Shown here one piece after another: positions 9,065 through 16,038 of a stretch of DNA of 64,000 nucleotides. The DNA lies in the NCBI GenBank assembly GCA_963665455.1, contig OY762279.1, positions 3,720,001-3,784,000 of the forward strand, in the 5' to 3' direction. This DNA comes from VXNE01 sp963665455 (lineage in GTDB: Bacteria; Pseudomonadota; Gammaproteobacteria; Pseudomonadales; Azotimanducaceae). The notes under the pieces are model-generated. The model made no database searches, was not told the DNA's origin, and worked only from the letters and a program-made list of their open reading frames with translations. Each line of letters begins with the position of its first letter. Position 1 is the stretch's first letter. The position numbers and the translations under genes were made by a program.

Positions 9065-9220
9065 TTACGGAACCGCCCGCGAGGCTGCGAGTTCGCGCAA
9101 GGCCCTGATACGGTCGTGGCCGGTCGGATGCGTGAGGCTCTTCTTGTCGAGCGGCACGTCCCGTAGCTCGTGCACGCGCTCGAGCGCATTGACCATCGCT
9201 TGGGGGTCGCCTAGGAGTTC
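9065..9220 (-). pseudogene. M48 metalloprotease, C-terminal fragment cut off by the IS110 insertion
   Basis: The last 51 codons of an M48 gene whose front part lies at 10796-11779. The visible text begins ELLGDPQAMVNALERV and includes KSLTHPTGHDRIRAL, the usual C-terminal helix and THP..RI signature of HtpX/M48B proteins. The open frame running upstream to 9337 is only read-through into the insertion element. Deleting 9221-10813 joins the two parts in frame, giving ADRLAAELLGDPQAMVNAL and a 373-residue protein. Confidence 0.9.
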
Positions 9221-9226
9221 TCGCAG

Positions 9227-9458
9227 CCAGTTCGCTGCGCTGACGCGCAGGGAACTGGTGGGTTGCCTGTTGCGCGGGCGTTCGATGTAAGGTCGGTCGC
9301 GCTGGGCGCGAGGCCTCGCGGGCAATGGTGCATCCATGCCCGTCTAGGAGTTTGGCCCGGACCGTGATCGGCGTTTTGACGCTGGTGGCGCGCCCCATGG
9401 GTCGCGACCCCGTATGCAAGAGTGAACGTCCCGCCGCGGTCTCGCCCAGCGCGACCCG
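9227..9458 (+). ncRNA. Candidate bridge RNA of the IS110 element
   Basis: The non-coding left end precedes the transposase, where IS110-group elements encode their bridge RNA. Seen: a 5' stem-loop at 9227-9258 (arms CCAGTTC/GAACTGG and CTGCGC/GCGCAG); a bulged hairpin at 9321-9340; CTAGGAGTT at 9344-9352, identical to the left target flank 9211-9219; a palindrome GGGTCGCGACCC at 9399-9410; and ATGCAAG at 9414-9420, identical to the right element end 10804-10810. The order 5' stem, target loop, donor loop is that of the IS621 bridge RNA. Right-hand guides could not be found by eye, and both transcript ends are guesses. Confidence 0.7.
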
Positions 9459-9482
9459 TTGACGATGGTGGAGGATTTGGCG

Positions 9483-10790
9483 ATGGCTGGCAAGGCGGCG
9501 GCGCCGTTGGAGGTCGTACACCCCGATTGCGCGGGGATCGACGTGGGCAAGCGCCGGCACTACGTGGCGGTGGACGGGTCGCGGTTCGAGCGGCCGGTGC
9601 GTCCGTTCGGGACGTTCACCCGCGACTTGGAGGCGATGGCGGAGTGGCTGTCGTCGTGTGGCGTTCGCCACGTGGCGATGGAGTCGACGGGGGTGTACTG
9701 GATACCGTTGTTCGAGGTGCTCGACCGGGCCGGCTTCGAGGTGCACCTGGTGAACCCGCGCGCGACCAAGCAGGTGCACGGGCGCAAGAGCGACGTGCTG
9801 GACTGCCAGTGGATCCGCCAACTGATGAGCCACGGCCTGCTGCGCGGCGCGTTCCGCGCGGCCGACGAGTTGTGCCCGCTGCGCTCGTACGCGCGCCAGC
9901 GCGAACAGCTCGTGCGCGACCGCAGCCGGTCGGTGCAGCACGTGCAGAAGGCGCTGACGCAGATGAACGTGCAGTTGGACAACGTCCTGAGCGACGTCAT
10001 GGGCCAGACCGGCCAGTTGATCGTGCGCGCCATCGTCGCCGGCGAGCGCGACGGGGCGGTGCTGGCGCGGTTCCGCCACCGGCTCTGCAAGGCCGACGAG
10101 GCGACCATCGCGGCGAGCCTGCGCGGCAACTGGCGCGACGAGCACCTGTTCGCGCTGGCGCAGGCGTTGGCGCGGCACGACATGCTGCAGGGCCAGATCG
10201 ACGCGTGCGAGGCGCGCATCGACGCCGAGTTGGCGCGGCACGCGGCGGCCGCGGCGACGCCCTCGTCGCGCTCCCGCGAGGCCGCCCTGCGCGAGCGGCT
10301 GCGCGGCCTGCTCGGGGTCGACCTGACGGCCATCCCCACCGTCGGCGTGGAGACCGCGCTGACGTTCGCGGCCGAGGTCGGCCCGGACCTGTCGCGCTTC
10401 CCGACGGCCGCCCACTTCTGCTCGTGGCTCGGCCTGGCGCCCGGCACCCGCATCAGCGGCGACAAGCGCCTCGGCGGCCGGCCGCCCAGGTGCGCCAACC
10501 GGCTCGGCCAGGCGCTGCGCATGGCGGCGAGCACCGCGCGCAACAACAAGACCGCCATCGGCGCGGCGCATCGCCGCCGCCTCGCGCGCATGGACTCCGC
10601 CAAGGCCGTCAAGGCCACCGCGCACCAGTTGGCTCGGCTGATCTACGCCATGCTCAAGCGCGGCGAGGAATACGTCGAGCGCGACCTGGCCGAGATGGAG
10701 GCCGAACGCCGCGACCGGCAGATCAAGAACCTGCAGCGCCAGGCGAAACACCTAAACCTGATGCTCGTCCCCGTCGAGGAAGCCGCCTAA
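9483..10790 (+). CDS. IS110-family transposase (DEDD recombinase)
   Basis: 435 aa from the ATG at 9483, chosen because GGTGGAGG lies 8 bases upstream; earlier in-frame TTG (9459) and ATG (9465) lack such a site. The N-terminal RuvC-like DEDD domain shows D in CAGIDVGKRRHY, E in HVAMESTGVYW and the D pair in RKSDVLDCQWIRQL. A coiled middle part follows. The C-terminal transposase_20 domain has IPTVGVETAL, FCSWLGLAPGTRISGDK and RMAASTARNN, which carries the candidate catalytic serine. All key residues look intact, so the copy may be active. Such enzymes recombine DNA guided by a bridge RNA. Confidence 0.95.
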   Translation: MAGKAAAPLEVVHPDCAGIDVGKRRHYVAVDGSRFERPVRPFGTFTRDLEAMAEWLSSCGVRHVAMESTGVYWIPLFEVLDRAGFEVHLVNPRATKQVHGRKSDVLDCQWIRQLMSHGLLRGAFRAADELCPLRSYARQREQLVRDRSRSVQHVQKALTQMNVQLDNVLSDVMGQTGQLIVRAIVAGERDGAVLARFRHRLCKADEATIAASLRGNWRDEHLFALAQALARHDMLQGQIDACEARIDAELARHAAAAATPSSRSREAALRERLRGLLGVDLTAIPTVGVETALTFAAEVGPDLSRFPTAAHFCSWLGLAPGTRISGDKRLGGRPPRCANRLGQALRMAASTARNNKTAIGAAHRRRLARMDSAKAVKATAHQLARLIYAMLKRGEEYVERDLAEMEAERRDRQIKNLQRQAKHLNLMLVPVEEAA

Positions 10791-10795
10791 CGGGG

Positions 10796-11779
10796 TTAGT
10801 TCCATGCAAGTTCGGCGGCCAGCCGGTCCGCCCCGAATTCGAGCCGGCGGCTCAGCCGTCCCGGTAGAACGAAGTACGCGAGGGAAGCGGCCACGCCGAC
10901 GTACAGCGCGGCGAGTAACGGGCCGGCGGGGATGGCGTCCACGTTCGGATTGACGAAGTTGATGAGGATGGCCGCGTGGCATGTACCTCCGGCGATGATC
11001 GTCGCCAACAGCTTGAGCACGTCCCGTCGCACCACGTGGGCGATCTCGTGTGCCAGGACGGCCTGCAGCTGCCGAGTCGTCATGCCGGCAATCAAGCCGC
11101 CACCCACGACTACGAGGTTGCGGAACAGCCCACCTATCGCGTAGGCGTTCTTCTCCATGCCTTCGTGTACCCGGACGTGGAAGCGCGGCACGCGCCTCTC
11201 CTTGGCCAGCCGCGCCAACCACGCGTCGAGTTCGGCGTGTGGCGTGTCGGCGAGCCGTCCCGCCCTCCAGAACTGTAGCCAAGGCGACAGCCACGTTTCG
11301 TAGACGGGGATCAGCGACACGGCGAGTGGCACCAACAGGAACGACCAACTAGCGCCCTGCAACCCGATCGTCGCGCCCACGATCGCGCCCGCGCCGGCGA
11401 ATCCCACGCCGCCCCAAAACACGGCGCGCGCCTCCATGCGCCAAGACTGGTCGAATCTCTCCGGTGGGCGGGCCGCCCAGAGGTACGCCCAACGGCCCAC
11501 CTCTAGGATTAGCACCCGCACGTGCAGGAAGAGGAAGAGCCCGAACCCCGCCCCTAGCACCGGTGGCGGATAGCCCTCCGCTTCCCCGACGATCATTTTG
11601 AGCGCCGGTAGCGACAGTTGCAGGGCGGCCAGCGCAGCAGCCCCAGCCAACGTCCAGGCGGCGACCACGGCGGCGCCTCGGAAAGCGATTGGCGGTGCGC
11701 CTTCGAGTGCTCGCCGGCGGACAACCCACAGAGCCAACGCGGCGGGCATGGCGCAGAGGAGCGGGATGACCATCAGCAT
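10796..11779 (-). pseudogene. M48 metalloprotease, N-terminal fragment truncated by the IS110 insertion
   Basis: 327 codons in the present frame. The host-derived part ends near 10809 and the last residues (AWN) are coded by the element end. Seen: an N-terminal helix, two or three further hydrophobic segments, the zinc site HEIAH within VLAHEIAHVVRRDV, and the third ligand in RRLEFGADRLAAEL. Active-site residues thus survive and only the C-terminal 51 residues are lost (fragment at 9065-9220), so residual activity is conceivable. M48B proteins are inner-membrane zinc proteases. The gene stands 174 bases after the small secreted-peptide gene and 39 bases (with its tail) before the SpoIIM-like gene. 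Confidence 0.88.
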
Positions 11780-11916
11780 GCGCGAATCCTCAGGGATAGG
11801 GATGTGTAGGCTAGAAAAGGCCGGTCGACTTCGAGGTCCCGCCGCCGCCCACGGATCGGAACACCCGGCGTTAGCCGAAGCGCTGAATCGTTCTGGACGG
11901 CGACGGGGGTCAACAT

Positions 11917-11932
11917 GACGGACAAGTCCGTC
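11917..11932 (-). other. Stem-loop between the small peptide gene and the M48 gene
   Basis: Perfect 6-bp stem with a 4-base loop (GACGGA CTTG TCCGTC on the minus strand), 22 bases after the stop of the peptide gene. There is no T-run after it, so it is not a classical terminator. It could attenuate transcription or protect the 3' end of the peptide mRNA, a usual arrangement after bacteriocin structural genes. That role is inferred. Confidence 0.4.
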
Positions 11933-11953
11933 GAGGCGTGCCTCTAGACCGCG

Positions 11954-12238
11954 CTACGCGGCGCCGAGACCGCCTCCGATCACCATGCCGACCGGGCCGG
12001 CCACCTTGCCGCCGACGATCCCACCCGCGGCCGCACCCGCAGCCTGCGCGAAGGCCATCGCGAGGTCGTAGGCGATGCTGCCGGTCTGCCACCCGAAGTG
12101 GCCCCAGGTGTACTCCACGACGGCGTAGCCCGCTTCGGCCCCGGGCACCGGCCCGGCCGCATCGGCGTGCGGCGCCATGGCCCAGCTCGAAACGCCCAGT
12201 CCGAACACCGCGATGAGGGTCAGCAACTTCTTCTTCAT
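11954..12238 (-). CDS. Small secreted glycine-zipper peptide, bacteriocin-like candidate
   Basis: 94 aa, with AAGGAG 7 bases before the ATG. A Sec signal peptide is clear: MKKK, then LLTLIAVFGLGVSSWAM, with likely cleavage after ADA or AMA around residues 20-28. The mature part is about 66 residues. Its first half is aromatic (YAVVEYTWGHFGWQTG). Its second half is a long Ala/Gly helix with GxxxG spacing (AGGIVGGKVAGPVGMVIGGG). No enzyme motif and no cysteine. Size and composition suit a membrane-active peptide. The same-strand neighbours M48 protease, SpoIIM-like protein and MacAB-like exporter support a precursor-peptide role, but a structural glycine-zipper protein cannot be excluded. Confidence 0.65.
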   Translation of the reverse strand: MKKKLLTLIAVFGLGVSSWAMAPHADAAGPVPGAEAGYAVVEYTWGHFGWQTGSIAYDLAMAFAQAAGAAAGGIVGGKVAGPVGMVIGGGLGAA

Positions 12239-12405
12239 GTTTCTTCTCCTTGAAGTCAGTGGAAGTTGAAGTGCGACTGTAATGGACCGAGACGGCCTCC
12301 AAAATTCCCAAAAACCCCGAGTTCTTGTGCGAAATCGAAGTGACGGAATGTCAGCGATTTCTCACATGACCGCCGGGATGGCACGGGCCGAGCCGGTTTT
12401 TCGAC
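12239..12405 (-). other. Non-coding leader upstream of the small peptide gene
   Basis: 167 bases without a gene, between the convergently pointing dehydrogenase end and the peptide start. On the minus strand it holds AT-richer stretches (around 12298-12322 and 12340-12366) than the surrounding coding DNA, which fits a promoter region for the peptide gene. No confident -35/-10 pair was identified by eye. The AAGGAG ribosome site is at its right-to-left end. Confidence 0.4.
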
Positions 12406-13494
12406 TCAATCCACGGTCGAAACCCGGACCACCCGGCCCGCCGCCGAGTCCGTCAGCACGTAGAGCGCCCCGTCCGGCCCGACCCGCACGTCCCTGAGCC
12501 GCTCCCCGATTTCCTCGAACAGGCGCTCCCGCCCGGCAACCTCACCCTCTTCGAGATCAACCCGCTCTACGTAGTTGAAAACCAAGGATGTCACGAACAG
12601 ATCGCCCCGCCATTCCGAAAACACGTCGCCGTCGTAGACCGCCATGCCCGCCGCCGCGATGGAGGGCGTCCAGTCCACGATGGGCGGCGTCATGCCGGGG
12701 TATTCGCGGAACGGCGAGATGCGGGCGCCGGTGTAGTCGATGCCGAGGGTGACGATGGGCCAGCCGTAGTTGTTGCCGGGGACGAGGACGTTGAGCTCGT
12801 CCCCGCCCTGGGCGCCGTGCTCGTGGAGGTAGACGGTGTCGGTGACGGGATCGTGGACGATGCCCTGGGGGTTGCGGTGGCCGTACGTCCAGATCTCGTC
12901 CCGGGCCGCGGGGTCGTCCACGAAGGGGTTGTCCGGCGGGATGCTCCCGTCGTCGTGCAGCCGCACCACCTTGCCGAGCAGGCTGTCGAGGCGCTGGGAC
13001 GCCTCGCGGTAGACGAAGCCGTCCCCCGTGGTGAGGAGGAGGGTGCCGTCCGGGAGGAAGAGCATCCGGCCGCCGTAGTGGACGGGCGTATCCTTCAAGG
13101 GCTCGACGGTGAAGACCGTCTCCACGTCGTGCAGCGCGGTGCCGTCGAAGCGGCCGCGCACGATGCGGGTGGCGTTCGCGTCCGGGGTGCCGTGGGCGAA
13201 GCTCAGGTAGAGAAGCTGGTTCTCGGCGAAGTTCGGATGGAGCAGCACGTCGAACAGGCCGCCCTGGCTGCGCGCGTAGACCGGCGGGACGCCGGCGACG
13301 GGGCGTGGGTCCAGGATGCCGTCGCGGATGACGTGCAGGTCGCCGTCCCGTTCGGTGACGAGGGCGTCGCCGTTCGGCAGGAAGGCGATGCACCACGGCC
13401 ACGTGAGGTTCTCGGCCACCGTCTCCAACCGGTAGTCGACGGCGGCCGACTGGAGCGCGAACGCCAGCACCATCCCTCCGAGGGTCGCCCGCAT
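12406..13494 (-). CDS. PQQ-dependent sugar dehydrogenase family (glucose/sorbosone dehydrogenase fold)
   Basis: 362 aa from the ATG at 13494, preceded by GGGAG. An in-frame ATG pair about 30 bases upstream is less well placed. A short signal peptide (MRATLGGMVLAFALQSAA) is followed by a six-bladed beta-propeller. Family signatures are LTWPWCIAFLPNGDALVTER, RSQGGLFDVLLHPNFA, HYGGRMLFLPDGTLLLTTGD, GHRNPQGIVHDP and WTPSIAAAGMAVYDGDVF, including the conserved H in GHRN and R in the first blade. Such enzymes are periplasmic aldose or sorbosone dehydrogenases. The substrate is unknown. Divergent from the membrane-protein gene at 13537. Confidence 0.88.
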   Translation of the reverse strand: MRATLGGMVLAFALQSAAVDYRLETVAENLTWPWCIAFLPNGDALVTERDGDLHVIRDGILDPRPVAGVPPVYARSQGGLFDVLLHPNFAENQLLYLSFAHGTPDANATRIVRGRFDGTALHDVETVFTVEPLKDTPVHYGGRMLFLPDGTLLLTTGDGFVYREASQRLDSLLGKVVRLHDDGSIPPDNPFVDDPAARDEIWTYGHRNPQGIVHDPVTDTVYLHEHGAQGGDELNVLVPGNNYGWPIVTLGIDYTGARISPFREYPGMTPPIVDWTPSIAAAGMAVYDGDVFSEWRGDLFVTSLVFNYVERVDLEEGEVAGRERLFEEIGERLRDVRVGPDGALYVLTDSAAGRVVRVSTVD

Positions 13495-13536
13495 GGGGTT
13501 CTCCCGAGCACGAAAAACCGTCATCATGGTACCGGC

Positions 13537-13992
13537 ATGCGCGCAATTCGTCAGATCGCCGGTTTCGTCGTCGCGGTCGCGGTGACGGCCGCCGGGTCGT
13601 CCGCCCTGTCGAGCCACTTCGTGATGCGCGGCCTGGAGGGTCTCGGCGTCGCCATCCCCCTTGGGGATCGGTTGGCCATGTACGGCCACGACGTCGTGGG
13701 GATGAGTCCCATCGCGGGGATGGTCGCCGGGGTGGGGTTCCTCATCGCCTTTCCGGTCGCCGCGTTGATCATTCGCTACGTGCGGGCGATCCGCACCCTG
13801 GGGTACGTCCTGGCGGGCGCGGCGGCGATGGGCGTGGCGCTGCTCCTCATGCAGTCGGTACTCGGCATGATGCCGATGGCGGGGGCGCGCACGGCCGGGG
13901 GCCTCGCCGCGCAGGCCCTGGCGGGCGCGCTCGGTGGCTACGTCTTCGCGCGGCTGACGCGGGGCGGGGGACGCCCGGGTGCGGGCCGCTGA
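13537..13992 (+). CDS. Four-helix membrane protein of unknown function
   Basis: 151 aa. Four hydrophobic segments: IAGFVVAVAVTAAGSSALS, a segment around MVAGVGFLIAFPVAALIIRY, LGYVLAGAAAMGVALLLMQS and GGLAAQALAGALGGYVFARL. The ATG at 13537 directly follows the divergent promoter gap. The MFS transporter gene begins 14 bases before its end, so the two are probably co-translated. No family motif is recognised; an accessory role for the transporter is possible. Confidence 0.65.
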   Translation: MRAIRQIAGFVVAVAVTAAGSSALSSHFVMRGLEGLGVAIPLGDRLAMYGHDVVGMSPIAGMVAGVGFLIAFPVAALIIRYVRAIRTLGYVLAGAAAMGVALLLMQSVLGMMPMAGARTAGGLAAQALAGALGGYVFARLTRGGGRPGAGR

Positions 13993-15268
13993 AAGGGAGA
14001 CCGTTGAGCGGGAGCTGAACAGAAACGTCGCCGGACAGCTTCTGCACGGCATGTTCGGCCAGACGGGCTTCCGCCTGGTGCAGGCGCCGACCTTCCTGCC
14101 CGCTTTCCTCTTCGAACTCTCCGGCTCGGACCTCGTCGTCGGTGCCGCCCGTTCCCTACAGGGTTTCGGCACGGTGGTCTCGCCCGTAATCGGCGCGTCC
14201 TTGATCGGCCACCGGCCCCGGATCCTCGGCGCCACGCTGGTCACGAGCACGTTGATGCGCCTGCAAGTGTTGGGCCTCGCGCTCGCCGGGTTCTTTCTGG
14301 GCACGGGGGCGGCGGTCGCCGCGCTGCTCGTCTTCCTCACGCTGCTCGGCTTCTTCCAGGGCATGTCGCAGGTGGTGATCCACTCGCTGCGGGCCCGGGT
14401 CATCCCGGTGCGGCGCCGGGGGATCGTGACGGGTGCGCGGAACTTCCTGGCCGGGTTGACGTCGGCGGGGGTGTCCTACGTGGCCGGCGCGTACCTCGTC
14501 GGGCAGGACGCGCTCGGCAACGGGTACGCCTCGGTGTTCCTGCTCGCCTTCGTCGTCGGTTCGCTAGGCTTGGTGGGGATCGCCATCACGCGGGAACCGG
14601 CATCCTCCGCGCTGCGCCCGCGGGAGTCTCCCCTCGCGGCGCTGCGGGGCATCGGGCCGCTGCTCCGGCAGGATCCGGCCTTCGCGCGCTTCTTCGTCGC
14701 CCGCGCCCTCGGTTCCGCCGGGCGCATGGCGGTGCCGTTCTACATCGTGTTCGCGGCCACGCGGATGGACGTCACCGGCGCGGTGCTGGGTCTCGTCACC
14801 ACGGTATGGATGCTCACGTCCAGCACGACGAACCTTCTCTGGGGCGCGTTGGGCGATCGCTTCGGCCACCGCATCGTGCTGATCGCGAACCTGGCGCTAT
14901 GGACCGCGGCGAACGCCTACGTGCCCTTCGTCACCACGGTGCCCGAACTGGTGGCCTTCTTCGTGCTGCTCGGCATCCCCTCCGGCGGGTTCAACCAGGC
15001 GGCGCAGAACATGGTGTTGGAGTTCGGCCGCGTCCAGGACATTCCCCTGCGGGTCGCGGCATCCGGCACGGCGGTCAACCTCGTGGCCGCGGCGGGTCCG
15101 TTCGTCGGCGGCGTGCTGGTCGTGCTGTGGTCCTACCCGGTGCTCTTCGCCGTGACGGTCGCGCTACAGCTCATCGCCCTCGTCATCACCGTGGTGTGGA
15201 CGCCCGAGCCGCGGTTCGCCGCGAACGGGGACACACGCGGGCCGGCGCGGAGCGCGGACACGGGCTGA
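13979..15268 (+). CDS. MFS transporter
   Basis: 429 aa from a GTG overlapping the previous gene by 14 bases. Twelve hydrophobic segments in two halves. The loop 2-3 equivalent is GASLIGHRPRILGATLVTS and the loop 8-9 equivalent is LLWGALGDRFGHRIVLIANL, the usual D-R-x-G-x-R/H pattern of the major facilitator superfamily. It is an inner-membrane secondary transporter. Substrate and direction cannot be read from the sequence. The charged C-terminal tail contains a GGGGACACAC-like sequence also seen in the DUF457 gene. Confidence 0.85.
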   Translation: MRAAERETVERELNRNVAGQLLHGMFGQTGFRLVQAPTFLPAFLFELSGSDLVVGAARSLQGFGTVVSPVIGASLIGHRPRILGATLVTSTLMRLQVLGLALAGFFLGTGAAVAALLVFLTLLGFFQGMSQVVIHSLRARVIPVRRRGIVTGARNFLAGLTSAGVSYVAGAYLVGQDALGNGYASVFLLAFVVGSLGLVGIAITREPASSALRPRESPLAALRGIGPLLRQDPAFARFFVARALGSAGRMAVPFYIVFAATRMDVTGAVLGLVTTVWMLTSSTTNLLWGALGDRFGHRIVLIANLALWTAANAYVPFVTTVPELVAFFVLLGIPSGGFNQAAQNMVLEFGRVQDIPLRVAASGTAVNLVAAAGPFVGGVLVVLWSYPVLFAVTVALQLIALVITVVWTPEPRFAANGDTRGPARSADTG

Positions 15269-15285
15269 TTCGCCTCCGTGTAGTG

Positions 15286-15933
15286 TCAGTTGGGCCAGTG
15301 CGCCGCCATCAGGCACACGTAACTCGAAAGCACCAAGCCATTCCGCTCGCGGCCCAGGGTACGGAGCTTCTCCAAGGGTCCCTCGGGCACGCCGTGGTCT
15401 GCAGGGGTGCGCGTCGCCTGCCAATGGGCGACGTCGTGATAGCCGGCGAGGTTGATGACCTCGAGGGGCGAGGTGGTCGCCGCGTCGCGGAACTGGCCCA
15501 ATACCCAATGGCCCATGTGATCCATGGCCGGCCACACGCCGTCGAAGGAGAGCCGGTTGAAGTCGAGCCAGTCCTCGGGACGGATCCACCAACGGCGCAG
15601 GCCGTACACGGGGCGCCGGTCCTCTTGACGCGTGGGCCCGGTGGGGCGGTGGGCCGAGGCGAGGAGGGGACGCGCTTGTTCGGATTCAATCCAGGGCCGG
15701 GGGGCGTCGGCATCCCCGGCCAAGAGCGGCTGGGCGGCTTGCCAGGCGTCGAAGTCCTCGAAGCCGGCGAAGGACACGACGTCCTGGCCGCCCGCGCCGA
15801 TCAGCCCGTTGAGGAGGCAGAGCGGACGGTGGCCCGCCGCCGTAAGTTGCGGCCATTGGGTTTCGAGGGCCCAGGTCCGGTAGTCCCGAAACGTCCCCGG
15901 GCGGAGACGGATGCGGCGTTCTTCGTAGATCAC
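15286..15933 (-). CDS. NIPSNAP family protein
   Basis: 215 aa from a GTG with GGAGGAA upstream. It begins IYEERRIRLRPGTFRDYRTW and later has a second, weaker copy around VYGLRRWWIRPEDWLDFNRL, so it holds two dimeric alpha/beta-barrel (NIPSNAP-type) repeats. Conserved aromatic and Trp residues are visible (WPQLTAAGHRP; FEDFDAWQAA; GYHDVAHWQA). The biochemical role of bacterial NIPSNAP proteins is not established. It stands alone, convergent with the MFS gene. Confidence 0.75.
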   Translation of the reverse strand: MIYEERRIRLRPGTFRDYRTWALETQWPQLTAAGHRPLCLLNGLIGAGGQDVVSFAGFEDFDAWQAAQPLLAGDADAPRPWIESEQARPLLASAHRPTGPTRQEDRRPVYGLRRWWIRPEDWLDFNRLSFDGVWPAMDHMGHWVLGQFRDAATTSPLEVINLAGYHDVAHWQATRTPADHGVPEGPLEKLRTLGRERNGLVLSSYVCLMAAHWPN

Positions 15934-16038
15934 GGGGTTCCTCCGTGCTGTCGCGAGTCGAGTGGAAAATTCAAAGGCCGGACCAGCCGGACGTGTTCTC
16001 TTGGGCCGCCATGGTGCCTCTTGTCCCGCCGCGCCCGG

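Larger units (their letters stand above)
9221..10808 (+). mobile_element. IS110-family insertion sequence inside the M48 gene
   Basis: About 1.59 kb. The boundaries come from comparing the broken host gene with its restored reading frame. The left flank ends CTAGGAGTTC (9211-9220) and the right flank resumes AGTTCGGCGGCC (10809 on). AGTTC is therefore present at both junctions, and the true edge may shift by up to 5 bases. There are no long terminal inverted repeats, as usual for the family. The element holds one transposase gene, about 260 bases of non-coding left end and only 18 bases of right end, which is the layout of the IS110 group rather than IS1111. Confidence 0.9.

Noticed and set aside
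9065..9337. Separate 90-aa gene
   Set aside because: Its first 40 codons are inside the IS110 left end; only the last 51 codons are a real (broken) gene tail.
9216..10813. AGTTC at both IS junctions as a target-site duplication
   Set aside because: IS110-family elements do not normally make duplications; the shared bases are better explained by matching core sequence in target and donor.
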